Below, piece by piece: positions 1-7,163 of a stretch of DNA of 18,819 nucleotides. The DNA comes from Chlamydiota bacterium. Its GTDB lineage: Bacteria; Chlamydiota; Chlamydiia; Chlamydiales; Rhabdochlamydiaceae. Location: the NCBI GenBank assembly GCA_013041585.1, contig JABEVM010000059.1, forward strand, positions 1 through 18,819, in the 5' to 3' direction. The notes beneath the pieces were generated by a model, which was given only the letters and a program-made list of their open reading frames with translations, did no database searches and was not told where the DNA came from. Position 1 is the stretch's first letter, and each line of letters begins with the position of its first letter. A program made the translations under genes and the position numbers.

Positions 1-23
1 AATTTGAGAATTAAAAATAATTA

Positions 24-52
24 TTTACTTTTTAATTCACATTAGTTTTAAT
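24..52 (+). promoter_or_regulatory. Candidate sigma70-type promoter of the 111-aa gene
   Basis: TTTACT at 24-29 matches the -35 consensus at 4 of 6 bases. TTTAAT at 47-52 matches the -10 consensus at 5 of 6. The spacer is 17 bases. Transcription would start near 59, giving a leader of about 40 bases before the ATG at 100, where AGAGG (91-95) is the ribosome binding site. The region is very AT-rich, so chance matches are possible. Confidence 0.4.
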
Positions 53-99
53 AAAGATTAATAAGGAATTAAGTTTAATTTAGAAACTAAAGAGGTTTT

Positions 100-435
100 A
101 TGAAGGATTTGAATAAAGTTACAGTGTACATGCCAATGAACCTATCTACACAAGATGCTGACAAACCTTATAAACCTTCTAAAAGTGACAAATTCATGTT
201 TGATCTTCCAGCAGATGCAACCGTTGGAGACTTTTTTCAGGCATTATCGAACGCGACTGGCCTTTCTGAAGCGCAGTTAGTCGCTTTCTATGAAGAGAAA
301 AAAGGACAAAAAAGCATCGTTTTAACCACTGCCAACCATAATGATAAGCTAGATCGTTATGTTCCCCAAAACATTTTAAAAGACGGTCACTTCAAGGTCT
401 TAAAAATGCACCATTCGCCAAAAGACCTATATTAA
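100..435 (+). CDS. Hypothetical 111-aa protein, possible ubiquitin-like (beta-grasp) fold
   Basis: I do not recognise the family. The ATG at 100 is preceded by AGAGG at the right spacing and by a plausible promoter. The predicted order is a short strand (residues 6-12), a polar loop, a second strand ending in DLPADATV (35-42), a helix (43-52), then LSEAQLVAFYEE and a C-terminal stretch with DKLDRYVPQNILKDGHFKVLKM features (82-103). This order loosely recalls ubiquitin-like folds: strand-strand, a helix after an 'aTV' motif, an 'l..y.i..g..l.vl' ending. There is no C-terminal Gly-Gly, so conjugation is not suggested. There is no signal peptide or membrane segment. It is the only plus-strand gene in the left half of the window and stands alone. 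That it is coding is fairly sure; the fold is an inference from pattern only. Confidence 0.75.
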   Translation: MKDLNKVTVYMPMNLSTQDADKPYKPSKSDKFMFDLPADATVGDFFQALSNATGLSEAQLVAFYEEKKGQKSIVLTTANHNDKLDRYVPQNILKDGHFKVLKMHHSPKDLY

Positions 436-555
436 TAGTGCTATTTCTAAAAAATCCGTTTTTCATTGCACATTTTCATTTTTAGGAATGATATGTGCTG
501 TCAAAGCTCAAATAAGCGAAATTTGAGGCATTTCTGAAAGATTGTCTATGAGAAA

Positions 556-587
556 ATGTAAGGCACTTAAAAGAGAGCGCCTTACAT
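556..587. terminator. Hairpin between convergent genes, probable terminator
   Basis: ATGTAAGGC (556-564) pairs perfectly with GCCTTACAT (579-587). Past one mismatch the stem extends by two or three pairs, leaving a loop of about six bases. It lies between the 3' ends of the plus-strand 111-aa gene and the minus-strand 254-aa gene. Read on the minus strand it is followed by only a short T-run, so intrinsic termination is likely but not textbook. No other gene is visible in 436-610. Confidence 0.5.
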
Positions 588-610
588 CCAAGAATGCAAT
601 AGTAGTGATT

Positions 611-1375
611 TTACCTTCTGTACCCCATAACTATATTCTCTGATTCCTGAGCAGTAGATAACTGCATAGGAAAGCTAGCAAAGGAAGTTGATATAGCTTC
701 GTAGGAATTATTTGTAGCCGTAACCTGTTGCAACGCTTGAAAAGTATAAAAATCTAATTCACGTTGTAAAGCAGGAAACGCGATTTCACCAGCTCGAGGA
801 GTGATTCTAGTTGAGACAGCAAATTCTGGGATAGGCGCATAACGAACGTCACTGAACATTGCTTCATAGAAGACTTTAGTTGTCTGAGTAAGTCTATCTA
901 TCTCGAAGGATATATGAGTTGGTAGATCCACTGCTACATGCTGCACTTGTCCGATTGGTAAAGCAACAAGCGCAATGCCATTCTGAATCATATCCCTATC
1001 TGTAATTTCTACATCACTAACCTGAAAAATATCACTTTCGAATTCAGCTACTGTATCTGCTAAATCCTGTACATTTGTATACTGCTGCAAAGAGGCATTC
1101 ATTAACTGATCTAAAGGTTCAGTAATTTGAGATGATTCAACTCGGTCGGAGCTGGTTTCGACGCCAGGATTAGGCTGGTCGAGTGTAATTTTTGCCTCTA
1201 GAGTATGAGCTACCATTTGAGGGCGTCTTGTAAAATAATCGTGCCTAGGGACAGAGAAGGAAGCCTTATAAAATAACTCGGTCATTGTTCTTGGCTCATT
1301 AGTGACTAAGGTCAATTGTGAATTGTTTACCTGAAATTGCTGGGCAGTGGCTGCGTAGCCGGTAGTAGCTTGCAT
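611..1375 (-). CDS. Hypothetical protein, 254 aa
   Basis: No family is recognised. The start is well supported: AGGAG (complement of 1382-1386) lies six bases before the ATG at 1375. The protein is soluble-looking and rich in Gln, Thr and Ser. It has an acidic stretch around residues 85-125 and no signal peptide, membrane span or known catalytic motif. It is Cys-free, which would suit an exported or structural protein but proves nothing. It follows the 514-aa gene on the same strand with 121 bases between them. A hairpin beyond its stop probably ends the transcript. Confidence 0.72.
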   Translation of the reverse strand: MQATTGYAATAQQFQVNNSQLTLVTNEPRTMTELFYKASFSVPRHDYFTRRPQMVAHTLEAKITLDQPNPGVETSSDRVESSQITEPLDQLMNASLQQYTNVQDLADTVAEFESDIFQVSDVEITDRDMIQNGIALVALPIGQVQHVAVDLPTHISFEIDRLTQTTKVFYEAMFSDVRYAPIPEFAVSTRITPRAGEIAFPALQRELDFYTFQALQQVTATNNSYEAISTSFASFPMQLSTAQESENIVMGYRR

Positions 1376-1474
1376 AAATTACTCCTGTTTTTTTAATTTC
1401 GGTGTATCTTAAAGAGAATGGGTATTTTTGGCACGAGCTTTTAGAAAAAATGAAAAGAATTCTATCCCAACGGC

Positions 1475-1495
1475 TTATGTACAAACTATACATAA
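1475..1495 (-). other. Small perfect hairpin just after the 514-aa gene stop
   Basis: TTATGTA (1475-1481) and TACATAA (1489-1495) form a 7-bp perfect inverted repeat with a 7-base loop, immediately after the stop of the minus-strand gene ending at 1497. It is AT-rich and lacks a following T-run on the minus strand. It may be a weak terminator, an mRNA 3' stabiliser or a chance palindrome. Confidence 0.3.
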
Positions 1496-1496
1496 A

Positions 1497-3041
1497 TTAT
1501 CGAATTACTTCGCCTACTGCTGCTTTCATTAAAGGGTGAATCACTCCGTAGACATGATGCTTTGGATCCATCGATAGAGCCAAGAGAGGTTTAGCGATCC
1601 CTTGTATAATACTATTAGGGATGATTTTCTTTTGAATAATGGATTCTATCCAAGGAATTCTAAAACCAGTTTTTTCCGAAGAAAAATTATTAATGAGTAC
1701 AGTGAGAATGGCTGTAAGATATGCATCAATAGTGTTTGCATCTTCCTTAGAAAAATCTATATTGAGGATTTCTTTGTATAATTTAGGAATGATTTCGATA
1801 CATTCACGCGCTAGTTGCTCTTTTTGCAGTTGTTTTGCAAGGATCTTTCCGCCTTTATTTGCCAAACTGGTTTGTAAAAAGGTACGAACAGTTTCGATTT
1901 CTGATAAAGGGGAGGGTTTCTTTATGAAGTTTATAACTTTCGGCTTTTTGAAGTCACTATTGGGTTGTTGTGTTTCCCCAACCTCTAAAGCTGTCGCTTT
2001 CTCGTAATCAATTAAATCGAAAACTTGTTCAATAAGTTTTTGTAATCGGTCTATTTCTCCTTGAGGAAGAGTTTTTTTGCTTAAACTAGTATCATCAGGT
2101 TTCTTTACGATGGTAAGGATGTTACGAAGGAAATTTTTTTGTAATTTTTCTCTATCAATAGGATTTAGATGCTTATCGATTTGAATTTTTATTTTTTTTG
2201 AAATATAGCTTTGGAGTCTATATTGAATCAATCGATTGAAACCCTTTTCGGGAATGATCACAAAACATTGAATAAGGACGGACAGAACTTTAGTAACAAT
2301 AGCAAGAATCCTATTCCCATAGGAAAAGATAGAGGTAGTAGAAAATCGAATTCGACTTAGTTCATGATCGATGACTTTACAAAAAAATAGAGCCGGTGGG
2401 TATTTAGTCAAAAGCCAGTGGCTAAAAGCATTGTAAAGTTCTTGTGTTTCACCCTGAAAATCTGACGACTTTTGCAAACCTTCTTTATAAGCGTTTTGCA
2501 TATCCAATATATACTGTTCCAGGTGGGAATAAACATCTGCTCTAAGGGCTTCAAAATCATTCAATTCTTTCTCTTTAACAAAGCTATTTACGTCCTTTTC
2601 TAGAATCATTTTCCAGTCTTGCAAGAGAAAAAACAAAAACCGTTCCAAAAAATGAGCAGAAATCGTAGCAACTCCTCGAAAAAGAAAAAAAGCGACTTCA
2701 TCACTCCATGCATTTTTTTGAAAATCAGGATTATCTGAACGTAACTTTGCATATAGGCTTTGTAACTCCTCATCCAATGTTTTTGCAGTAGAAAGTTCCT
2801 TTGTTTTGTTTTCCCTTTCTACAAGAAGAAACGCTTGTGAATAACGAGAATTTTTCCCCATTAAGGTAGTACAGAATGAACGGGAAATTTCAAAAACAAC
2901 TTTTGTAGCTCCAAAAGAGCTTACATCGGCTATGAAACGATTCACTGTATCTGCCAATTCTTGCAAATCGTTTTTGGGTTGCTTGGGGTGAGAAAAACCA
3001 GCAGGAACGTCGGTAGGGTAAATTGAAGTTCTTTGTGTCAT
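1497..3041 (-). CDS. Hypothetical protein, 514 aa, with two hydrophobic segments
   Basis: The family is not recognised. The reading frame is long, uninterrupted and has ordinary composition, so it is very probably coding. Two hydrophobic segments (about residues 117-140 and 245-263) could associate with membrane, although the flanking residues suggest amphipathic helices rather than a clear transporter. The C-terminal half is rich in Lys, Leu and Ile and likely helical. There is no signal peptide. The ATG at 3041 has no strong Shine-Dalgarno sequence. It lies three bases after the stop of a broken small reading frame upstream, so translation may once have been coupled to a now-lost upstream gene. 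Confidence 0.75.
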   Translation of the reverse strand: MTQRTSIYPTDVPAGFSHPKQPKNDLQELADTVNRFIADVSSFGATKVVFEISRSFCTTLMGKNSRYSQAFLLVERENKTKELSTAKTLDEELQSLYAKLRSDNPDFQKNAWSDEVAFFLFRGVATISAHFLERFLFFLLQDWKMILEKDVNSFVKEKELNDFEALRADVYSHLEQYILDMQNAYKEGLQKSSDFQGETQELYNAFSHWLLTKYPPALFFCKVIDHELSRIRFSTTSIFSYGNRILAIVTKVLSVLIQCFVIIPEKGFNRLIQYRLQSYISKKIKIQIDKHLNPIDREKLQKNFLRNILTIVKKPDDTSLSKKTLPQGEIDRLQKLIEQVFDLIDYEKATALEVGETQQPNSDFKKPKVINFIKKPSPLSEIETVRTFLQTSLANKGGKILAKQLQKEQLARECIEIIPKLYKEILNIDFSKEDANTIDAYLTAILTVLINNFSSEKTGFRIPWIESIIQKKIIPNSIIQGIAKPLLALSMDPKHHVYGVIHPLMKAAVGEVIR

Positions 3042-3044
3042 TAA

Positions 3045-3220
3045 TCAATTTAAGGTTGGATAAAGTGCAGACGAATATAAAATCTTTTGGATTTGAGGGC
3101 AATGAGCAACTTCTAGAAGATTTTGGGCTGTTCTACTACTTAGTCTCAATAGTGAGGATGCCCAGGAATTCCAACATAACGTAAATTATCAGACGTTCTA
3201 TTTGTGTAGTTTCCTGACAT
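3045..3220 (-). pseudogene. Broken small reading frame upstream of the 514-aa gene
   Basis: An ATG at 3220 opens a 24-codon frame (starting MSGNYTNRTSDNLRY) that stops at TGA. A different frame, open from about 3183, then encodes a coherent stretch (LLRLSSRTAQNLLEVAHC onward) ending at TGA 3047-3045, three bases before the next gene's ATG. Two protein-like stretches in shifted frames, abutting a downstream gene, suggest a decayed coding sequence with a frameshift. The pieces are too short to identify, and coincidence is possible. Confidence 0.3.
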
Positions 3221-3243
3221 TCTGCTCTTTATAAATACCAGCT

Positions 3244-3309
3244 CTACCCTTCTTCCAGTCTAAGCGCTATGTCGCCAGTTAGGTTGATGTGTTCCCAACC
3301 CAACCCCTC
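3244..3309 (-). mobile_element. Remnant of a Tn3-family transposase C-terminus
   Basis: On the minus strand, after an in-frame stop, the codons read EGLGWEHINLTGDIALRLEEG and then stop. LGWEHINLTGD is the highly conserved C-terminal signature of Tn3-family TnpA transposases, usually followed by Tyr-x-Trp. Upstream (to about 3360) the same frame reads ALIQAVNRVIVNP before the stop, which may be more degraded sequence from the same gene. No intact transposase, resolvase or 38-bp terminal repeat could be recognised. The rest of the 3042-3534 gap shows nothing else I can name. It is slightly less AT-rich than the flanks, consistent with an imported, decaying fragment. Confidence 0.6.
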
Positions 3310-3534
3310 CTATGGGTTTACTATTACCCTATTCACAGCCTGGATAAGAGCATTTTTTGATTAAGTTGCAAAATAATGGCTGGGTTGTAAAAAAAGATAT
3401 TGCCATTGTTATATGGTTTATTTATCTATTTAGTTTAACCAATCTCATTATTACAGGAAATTATGGAGCTACCCTCGTGTATGAGGAAAGAGCGGCAGTT
3501 ATAATTTAGGGATAGCGGTGCAGTTCTAGTGGAT

Positions 3535-4218
3535 TTATCTACGGGGTGCTATCTGTTCTTTAATCTTGAGCCAATCACCCCAACTACAAATATTGGGCCA
3601 ATTTTCTCGATTTTTTCTGTACTCCACAATATCGTGATCAAAAACCCAATGAAGAACTCCATTTTCCCCTACACGCTCGGGAAAGCGAATTCCTTCTAAA
3701 TGATCTAGCTCATGTTGGAAAACTCTTGCAGAAAGCCCCGATAACTCTTGTTCAACTGAGTTTCCTTCTCGATCTAAAGCTGTAAATTTAATATGAAGAG
3801 GTCTAGGAACCATTCCAATTAGGCCTTCGGGGACCGAATAGCAACCTTCGTGCTCTATGTTGGACTCCGATGATCTCCAGATGATCTTAGGGTTGATAAA
3901 GGCTGTGAGTTTTCCAAGCTGCTTTTTACTCATATCAAGACCTATATCAACAAGGATTATCCGTTTCAAGATCCCAAGCTGCGGGGCTGCGAGTCCGACC
4001 ATAATCCCCCTATTAAAGTCCTCTCTTTCTCCTCTAGCAATTTGTAGCATACTGTCGATGAGGTCTTGTGTTTCTTTGGAAAGGACCTCTTCTTTAGTAA
4101 GTTCTCCGGATAAAGCTTCAAGAATTGGACTACTAAAAGAAGTGAATTGCAGAGGTTCTCTTGCAAAAGAGGAAACTGTACAGTTTAAAGCTAGAAGAAG
4201 AAATAGTGTTTTTTTCAT
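3535..4218 (-). CDS. def: Peptide deformylase with an N-terminal signal peptide
   Basis: Peptide deformylases remove the N-formyl group from nascent proteins using a metal bound by one Cys and two His. All three family motifs are present: GLAAPQ (residues 75-80), EGCYS (124-128, metal ligand Cys126) and QHELDH (168-173, ligands His169 and His173, catalytic Glu170). Motif 2 is normally EGCLS, so Tyr127 is unusual. The first 19 residues (MKKTLFLLLALNCTVSSFA) look like a cleavable secretion signal with Lys2-Lys3, a hydrophobic core and an Ala before the predicted cut. Canonical deformylases are cytoplasmic and lack this. At 227 aa it is longer than the usual 170-200, partly because of the leader and a C-terminal tail with several Trp. 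It follows the 245-aa gene by 47 bases and may share its transcript. An exported product may act on host or periplasmic formyl-peptides rather than nascent chains, which is inference. Confidence 0.88.
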   Translation of the reverse strand: MKKTLFLLLALNCTVSSFAREPLQFTSFSSPILEALSGELTKEEVLSKETQDLIDSMLQIARGEREDFNRGIMVGLAAPQLGILKRIILVDIGLDMSKKQLGKLTAFINPKIIWRSSESNIEHEGCYSVPEGLIGMVPRPLHIKFTALDREGNSVEQELSGLSARVFQHELDHLEGIRFPERVGENGVLHWVFDHDIVEYRKNRENWPNICSWGDWLKIKEQIAPRR

Positions 4219-4265
4219 AGTCCGGACCTAAAAAATTACATAATTGCTAATAGAAGTTTCCTAAA

Positions 4266-5003
4266 TTACAAGACTACGCATAAACGGTAGTCAAATAAGC
4301 CCATTTTCTCCATTTGAAATACGCAGAGCATAGTCTTCCCATCAAGGGATACAAAAATATCTAGCCTTCTATTGTCATTATAAGCATCTACTAGGTCTTG
4401 GTTACCCTCCTGCGATTGATTTATACCCATGATATAGTTGACAACAGCGGTTGCATTATACATTTTAGGATTAGATGGATGGTATCCCATAAATAATTCT
4501 CTCAAGCTTTTAAGAAGCTGCATAAATAAATAACCACTAGGATGTAAAGAGATTGCAAAAGCAGGTTTTACAGTATTAAAAAAGTCATAATCTATATGAG
4601 TTACATTCACAGATCGAAACGTTCCTTCTGGTAGATTACGTATAATGGCAGACGCTAGCTCTTGAGGGCTGATATCCGGTCTTGCAGCAATTAAGGCTTT
4701 AACATCTGTAACTCCTCCTTTTAGCCCAAATGTAAGAGTGATTTTATAAGAGCTCTTATCATATTTGGTAAGTATAGGATGACATTGGCTCAAAACTATA
4801 GGTAATTCTTTTTCTGTAAAAGCCTCTAATGGAACTCCAGGAATTGGTGAAACCACTTCTACAACTTTCAAAGTGGTTTGTTCTTCAATGATGCCAGCCC
4901 ATTCAAAAGAATACTTATTGTCTGCTTCATTTCTTCGCACTTCAATCGAGCCATTATCACGAGGAAAAACGAAAATTGGAGTATTTGAATCGATTCTTGT
5001 CAT
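4266..5003 (-). CDS. Hypothetical protein, 245 aa; paralog of the 320-aa protein
   Basis: No known family is recognised. It shares a diverged core with the product of the gene at 5895-6857. Both have an ELPIV/NVPIV segment, then GLKGG (residues 93-97 here) and then a block at 124-145 (LPEGTF, VNV, DYDFF, NTV). About half the residues of that last block are identical. The protein has no signal peptide; a moderately hydrophobic segment lies at about 149-165. It is 13 bases downstream of the 293-aa gene and belongs to the same tight minus-strand group. Unlike its paralog it lacks a long hydrophobic C-terminus. Confidence 0.75.
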   Translation of the reverse strand: MTRIDSNTPIFVFPRDNGSIEVRRNEADNKYSFEWAGIIEEQTTLKVVEVVSPIPGVPLEAFTEKELPIVLSQCHPILTKYDKSSYKITLTFGLKGGVTDVKALIAARPDISPQELASAIIRNLPEGTFRSVNVTHIDYDFFNTVKPAFAISLHPSGYLFMQLLKSLRELFMGYHPSNPKMYNATAVVNYIMGINQSQEGNQDLVDAYNDNRRLDIFVSLDGKTMLCVFQMEKMGLFDYRLCVVL

Positions 5004-5016
5004 GGATTTTTAGTTT

Positions 5017-5898
5017 TTATACATTTGATTTTTTATAGAAAAACACTAATGCATGGTAGAGATTTGCCTTTTTAGGTTCCATCCCTAAGTGGGTTAGTTC
5101 TTTTGTCGCACACGGTTTAAAAGATTTGTATTTCCACAGTTTATGCTTTGCTTGCAGTTCTTTATTAACCCTCTCTAGGCAATCAATTTGTCGACTAATT
5201 CTATCAGTTATCTTTTTTTGTTTCGCTTCAATCTTTTTTTTGCACAACCATTCATATGCTCTCATAGGAAAATGCTTTTTTTTTGAAGGCGTTTCAAAAG
5301 CAATTTGATCGGGAAATTTAGTCATAAAAAGAACATCACACACTCTTCCATCTAATTTTTCTTCTCTAGAAAATCCTATAGATGCATACATATCTGCTTC
5401 AAAATACTGAATTCCTAAGTTTAAAACCTGGCTGTGATCAGGTTGGACATATCTAATGCCAGTATCAGGGTCTATAAAAAATTTTTCAATCGGGGTCGTA
5501 AAAAAGTCTTGGATCATATCTAGATGAAGCGGCATTAATCGAGGGCAACTGGTATGCATTTGTGTAACAAGATTTCTCATAGCAACAACTTGATAACGAT
5601 TGACTTCCGCCATTTCAGGATCAAATCTCATTAAATCAGCATACCCTGCGGTTGCCCTACGTAAAATGTTGTTTGCATCAGTAAGTAACGTCATATTTCC
5701 AGGATTTTGGCGAAATTCTTGATACAACCGTAATGTTGTAATACGAAAATCTTGAATTGAGCGTACTGTGACATTTGCATCTTCATCAGAAGATCTTCGA
5801 ACAAGCACTTGTTGTTCTTTTTCATCTTTTTGATATGAGGAATCAGTAATGGTCAGAGCGGCTGCTGGTAGCCGATATAGAAAATTCAAAATATTCAT
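5017..5898 (-). CDS. Hypothetical protein, 293 aa, with Lys-rich helical region
   Basis: The family is not recognised. The start codon overlaps the stop of the 320-aa gene in an ATGA arrangement (5895-5898), which implies co-transcription and translational coupling. The sequence is mostly charged and helical. Residues about 205-245 are Lys-rich (runs such as KKK and CKKKIEAKQKK) and could form a coiled coil or bind nucleic acid. There is no signal peptide or membrane segment. Its place between two paralogs (320 aa and 245 aa) suggests the three form one functional unit of unknown role. Confidence 0.78.
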   Translation of the reverse strand: MNILNFLYRLPAAALTITDSSYQKDEKEQQVLVRRSSDEDANVTVRSIQDFRITTLRLYQEFRQNPGNMTLLTDANNILRRATAGYADLMRFDPEMAEVNRYQVVAMRNLVTQMHTSCPRLMPLHLDMIQDFFTTPIEKFFIDPDTGIRYVQPDHSQVLNLGIQYFEADMYASIGFSREEKLDGRVCDVLFMTKFPDQIAFETPSKKKHFPMRAYEWLCKKKIEAKQKKITDRISRQIDCLERVNKELQAKHKLWKYKSFKPCATKELTHLGMEPKKANLYHALVFFYKKSNV

Positions 5899-6857
5899 AC
5901 CATTCCGCCATCGCCCTGATTTCCTTGAGGTTGTTGCATTCTGCGAGACATTGCCACCCCCTCTAATACGACCCGCAATATGGCAGGAATAAGAGATCCT
6001 AGAACTTTTCCTGTTTTATAAACAGCTAGTACTGCATTGGATTTTTTCAGGATAATCTCAGTAAGAGTTACATCATTTGCAATGGCCCAGTCTATGCGTG
6101 TACATTGAGAATACGCTTGTTCAATTTCTATTATGTTTCCATGAGCTCTGCAAAGTGCTTGCAACAACTGTTTTTCCAAAGAGTCTTTTTCTATAGGAGG
6201 AAATTGATCCATATCCGGTATGAGAAATCCCATAATAAAGTAATAGAAAATACAACTAATATATTCTTTGTTATTGACTGTTAAGGATATGACTTTTGAT
6301 GGTTTGTCCCCTACTGTATCTGCAAAATGATAATCTAAAGAAACAACATTTACACATGTATAGGTACCTTGTGGCATCCTCTGCCGAAATATTTCTGCGA
6401 TTTGCATATCACTCTGACCTAGTAAATCCTTAATACTTTGGATTTGCACTTCGGTCAGTGTTCCTAATGGCGGTGGCATACCACCTCGCAAACCATAAGA
6501 TCCGATAACTAGCGTATTCTTTTTAGAATAGTAAGTTAAATGGAAAGGATTTTTGCATGTTGAGCTATCTACCTGGAAACCTTTTTCAACAACAATAGGA
6601 ACGTTATTCTTTGTTACCAGACCCATTTCAAGACTACAAACCACTCTTCCAGGCAAAGATTTAAAAGTGATGAGGTATTTTTGGTGATTTGTAAAACTCT
6701 CTTGAAAAAAGTTCTGTACAAGTGGTAGCTGTAGATCGCTCTCCCCTGTTACATGATACTTAACTGAAGAGTTCTCCTCTTTGTTTGATAAACTTGTAGG
6801 AGAAGAATTTCTCTCCTCATATCTAACTGAGTGATCTGGATATCGACAACTTATCAT
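5895..6857 (-). CDS. Hypothetical protein, 320 aa; paralog of the 245-aa protein
   Basis: No family is recognised. It shares with the 245-aa protein a GLRGG motif (residues 122-126) and the block MPQGTY, VNV, LDYHF, DTV (161-182), so the two arose by duplication and diverged. It has an extra polar N-terminus of about 40 residues. A hydrophobic or amphipathic helix near the C-terminus (about 277-300, KVLGSLIPAILRVVLEGVAM) is followed by a Gln/Gly-rich tail. The ATG at 6857 has AGGG upstream. It begins 60 bases after the end of lanA3 on the same strand, so it could be read from the lanthipeptide transcript, but nothing in the sequence ties its function to that pathway. Confidence 0.75.
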   Translation of the reverse strand: MISCRYPDHSVRYEERNSSPTSLSNKEENSSVKYHVTGESDLQLPLVQNFFQESFTNHQKYLITFKSLPGRVVCSLEMGLVTKNNVPIVVEKGFQVDSSTCKNPFHLTYYSKKNTLVIGSYGLRGGMPPPLGTLTEVQIQSIKDLLGQSDMQIAEIFRQRMPQGTYTCVNVVSLDYHFADTVGDKPSKVISLTVNNKEYISCIFYYFIMGFLIPDMDQFPPIEKDSLEKQLLQALCRAHGNIIEIEQAYSQCTRIDWAIANDVTLTEIILKKSNAVLAVYKTGKVLGSLIPAILRVVLEGVAMSRRMQQPQGNQGDGGMV

Positions 6858-6917
6858 TTCAACCCTGTTTGATCTTTACTTGATTAGAGTAATGTAAAGC
6901 ATCGTACTTTAATCTTT

Positions 6918-7088
6918 TTAATAGCATTTTGGTGGAGTGCAAGACCCCCCGCATGTAGCCGTGCAGGCCCATGGACATGAATTGCTCTGTGGTCCCATAG
7001 TAATAGTATCTTTTGGTATAGTGATCTCAAAGTCTAGATCGTAAAGATCAAACTGTGGAATCTCTTTGGAATCAAGTGTTTTTTGCAT
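6918..7088 (-). CDS. lanA3: Class I lanthipeptide precursor LanA3, 56 aa
   Basis: This short gene lies 75 bases after lanB on the same strand, with a strong ribosome binding site (AAAGGAGG, complement of 7093-7100). The peptide begins MQKTLDSKEIPQFDLYDLDF. The DLYDLD stretch (residues 14-19) is shared with LanA1 and matches the F(N/D)LD-type leader box that class I LanB enzymes recognise. The C-terminal half is a typical ring-forming core: SCPWACTATCGGSCTPPKC (37-55), with Cys at 38, 42, 46, 50 and 55 and interspersed Ser and Thr, then a final Tyr. LanB would dehydrate Ser/Thr and LanC would add the Cys thiols. The core bears no resemblance to those of LanA1/2, so this is a separate product made by the same enzymes. 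The leader cleavage site is not evident: there is no Gly-Gly, and no nisin-like Pro-Arg. Confidence 0.85.
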   Translation of the reverse strand: MQKTLDSKEIPQFDLYDLDFEITIPKDTITMGPQSNSCPWACTATCGGSCTPPKCY

Positions 7089-7163
7089 AGCTCCTCCTTT
7101 TAATAAAATTTATAAAAAAGAGTAAAAAAAATATTTTTCTAAAGCAAGATGTTTATTAAAAAA

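Noticed and set aside
3174..3213. Possible Tn3-type terminal inverted repeat containing TTTACGTTATG
   Set aside because: It resembles the inner end of some Tn3 repeats, but the outer bases do not match GGGGTC and no partner repeat was found.
6858..6917. CTTTAC/GTAAAG inverted repeat after lanA3 as a terminator
   Set aside because: The stem is only six pairs with a 14-base loop and no T-run, too weak to support a call.
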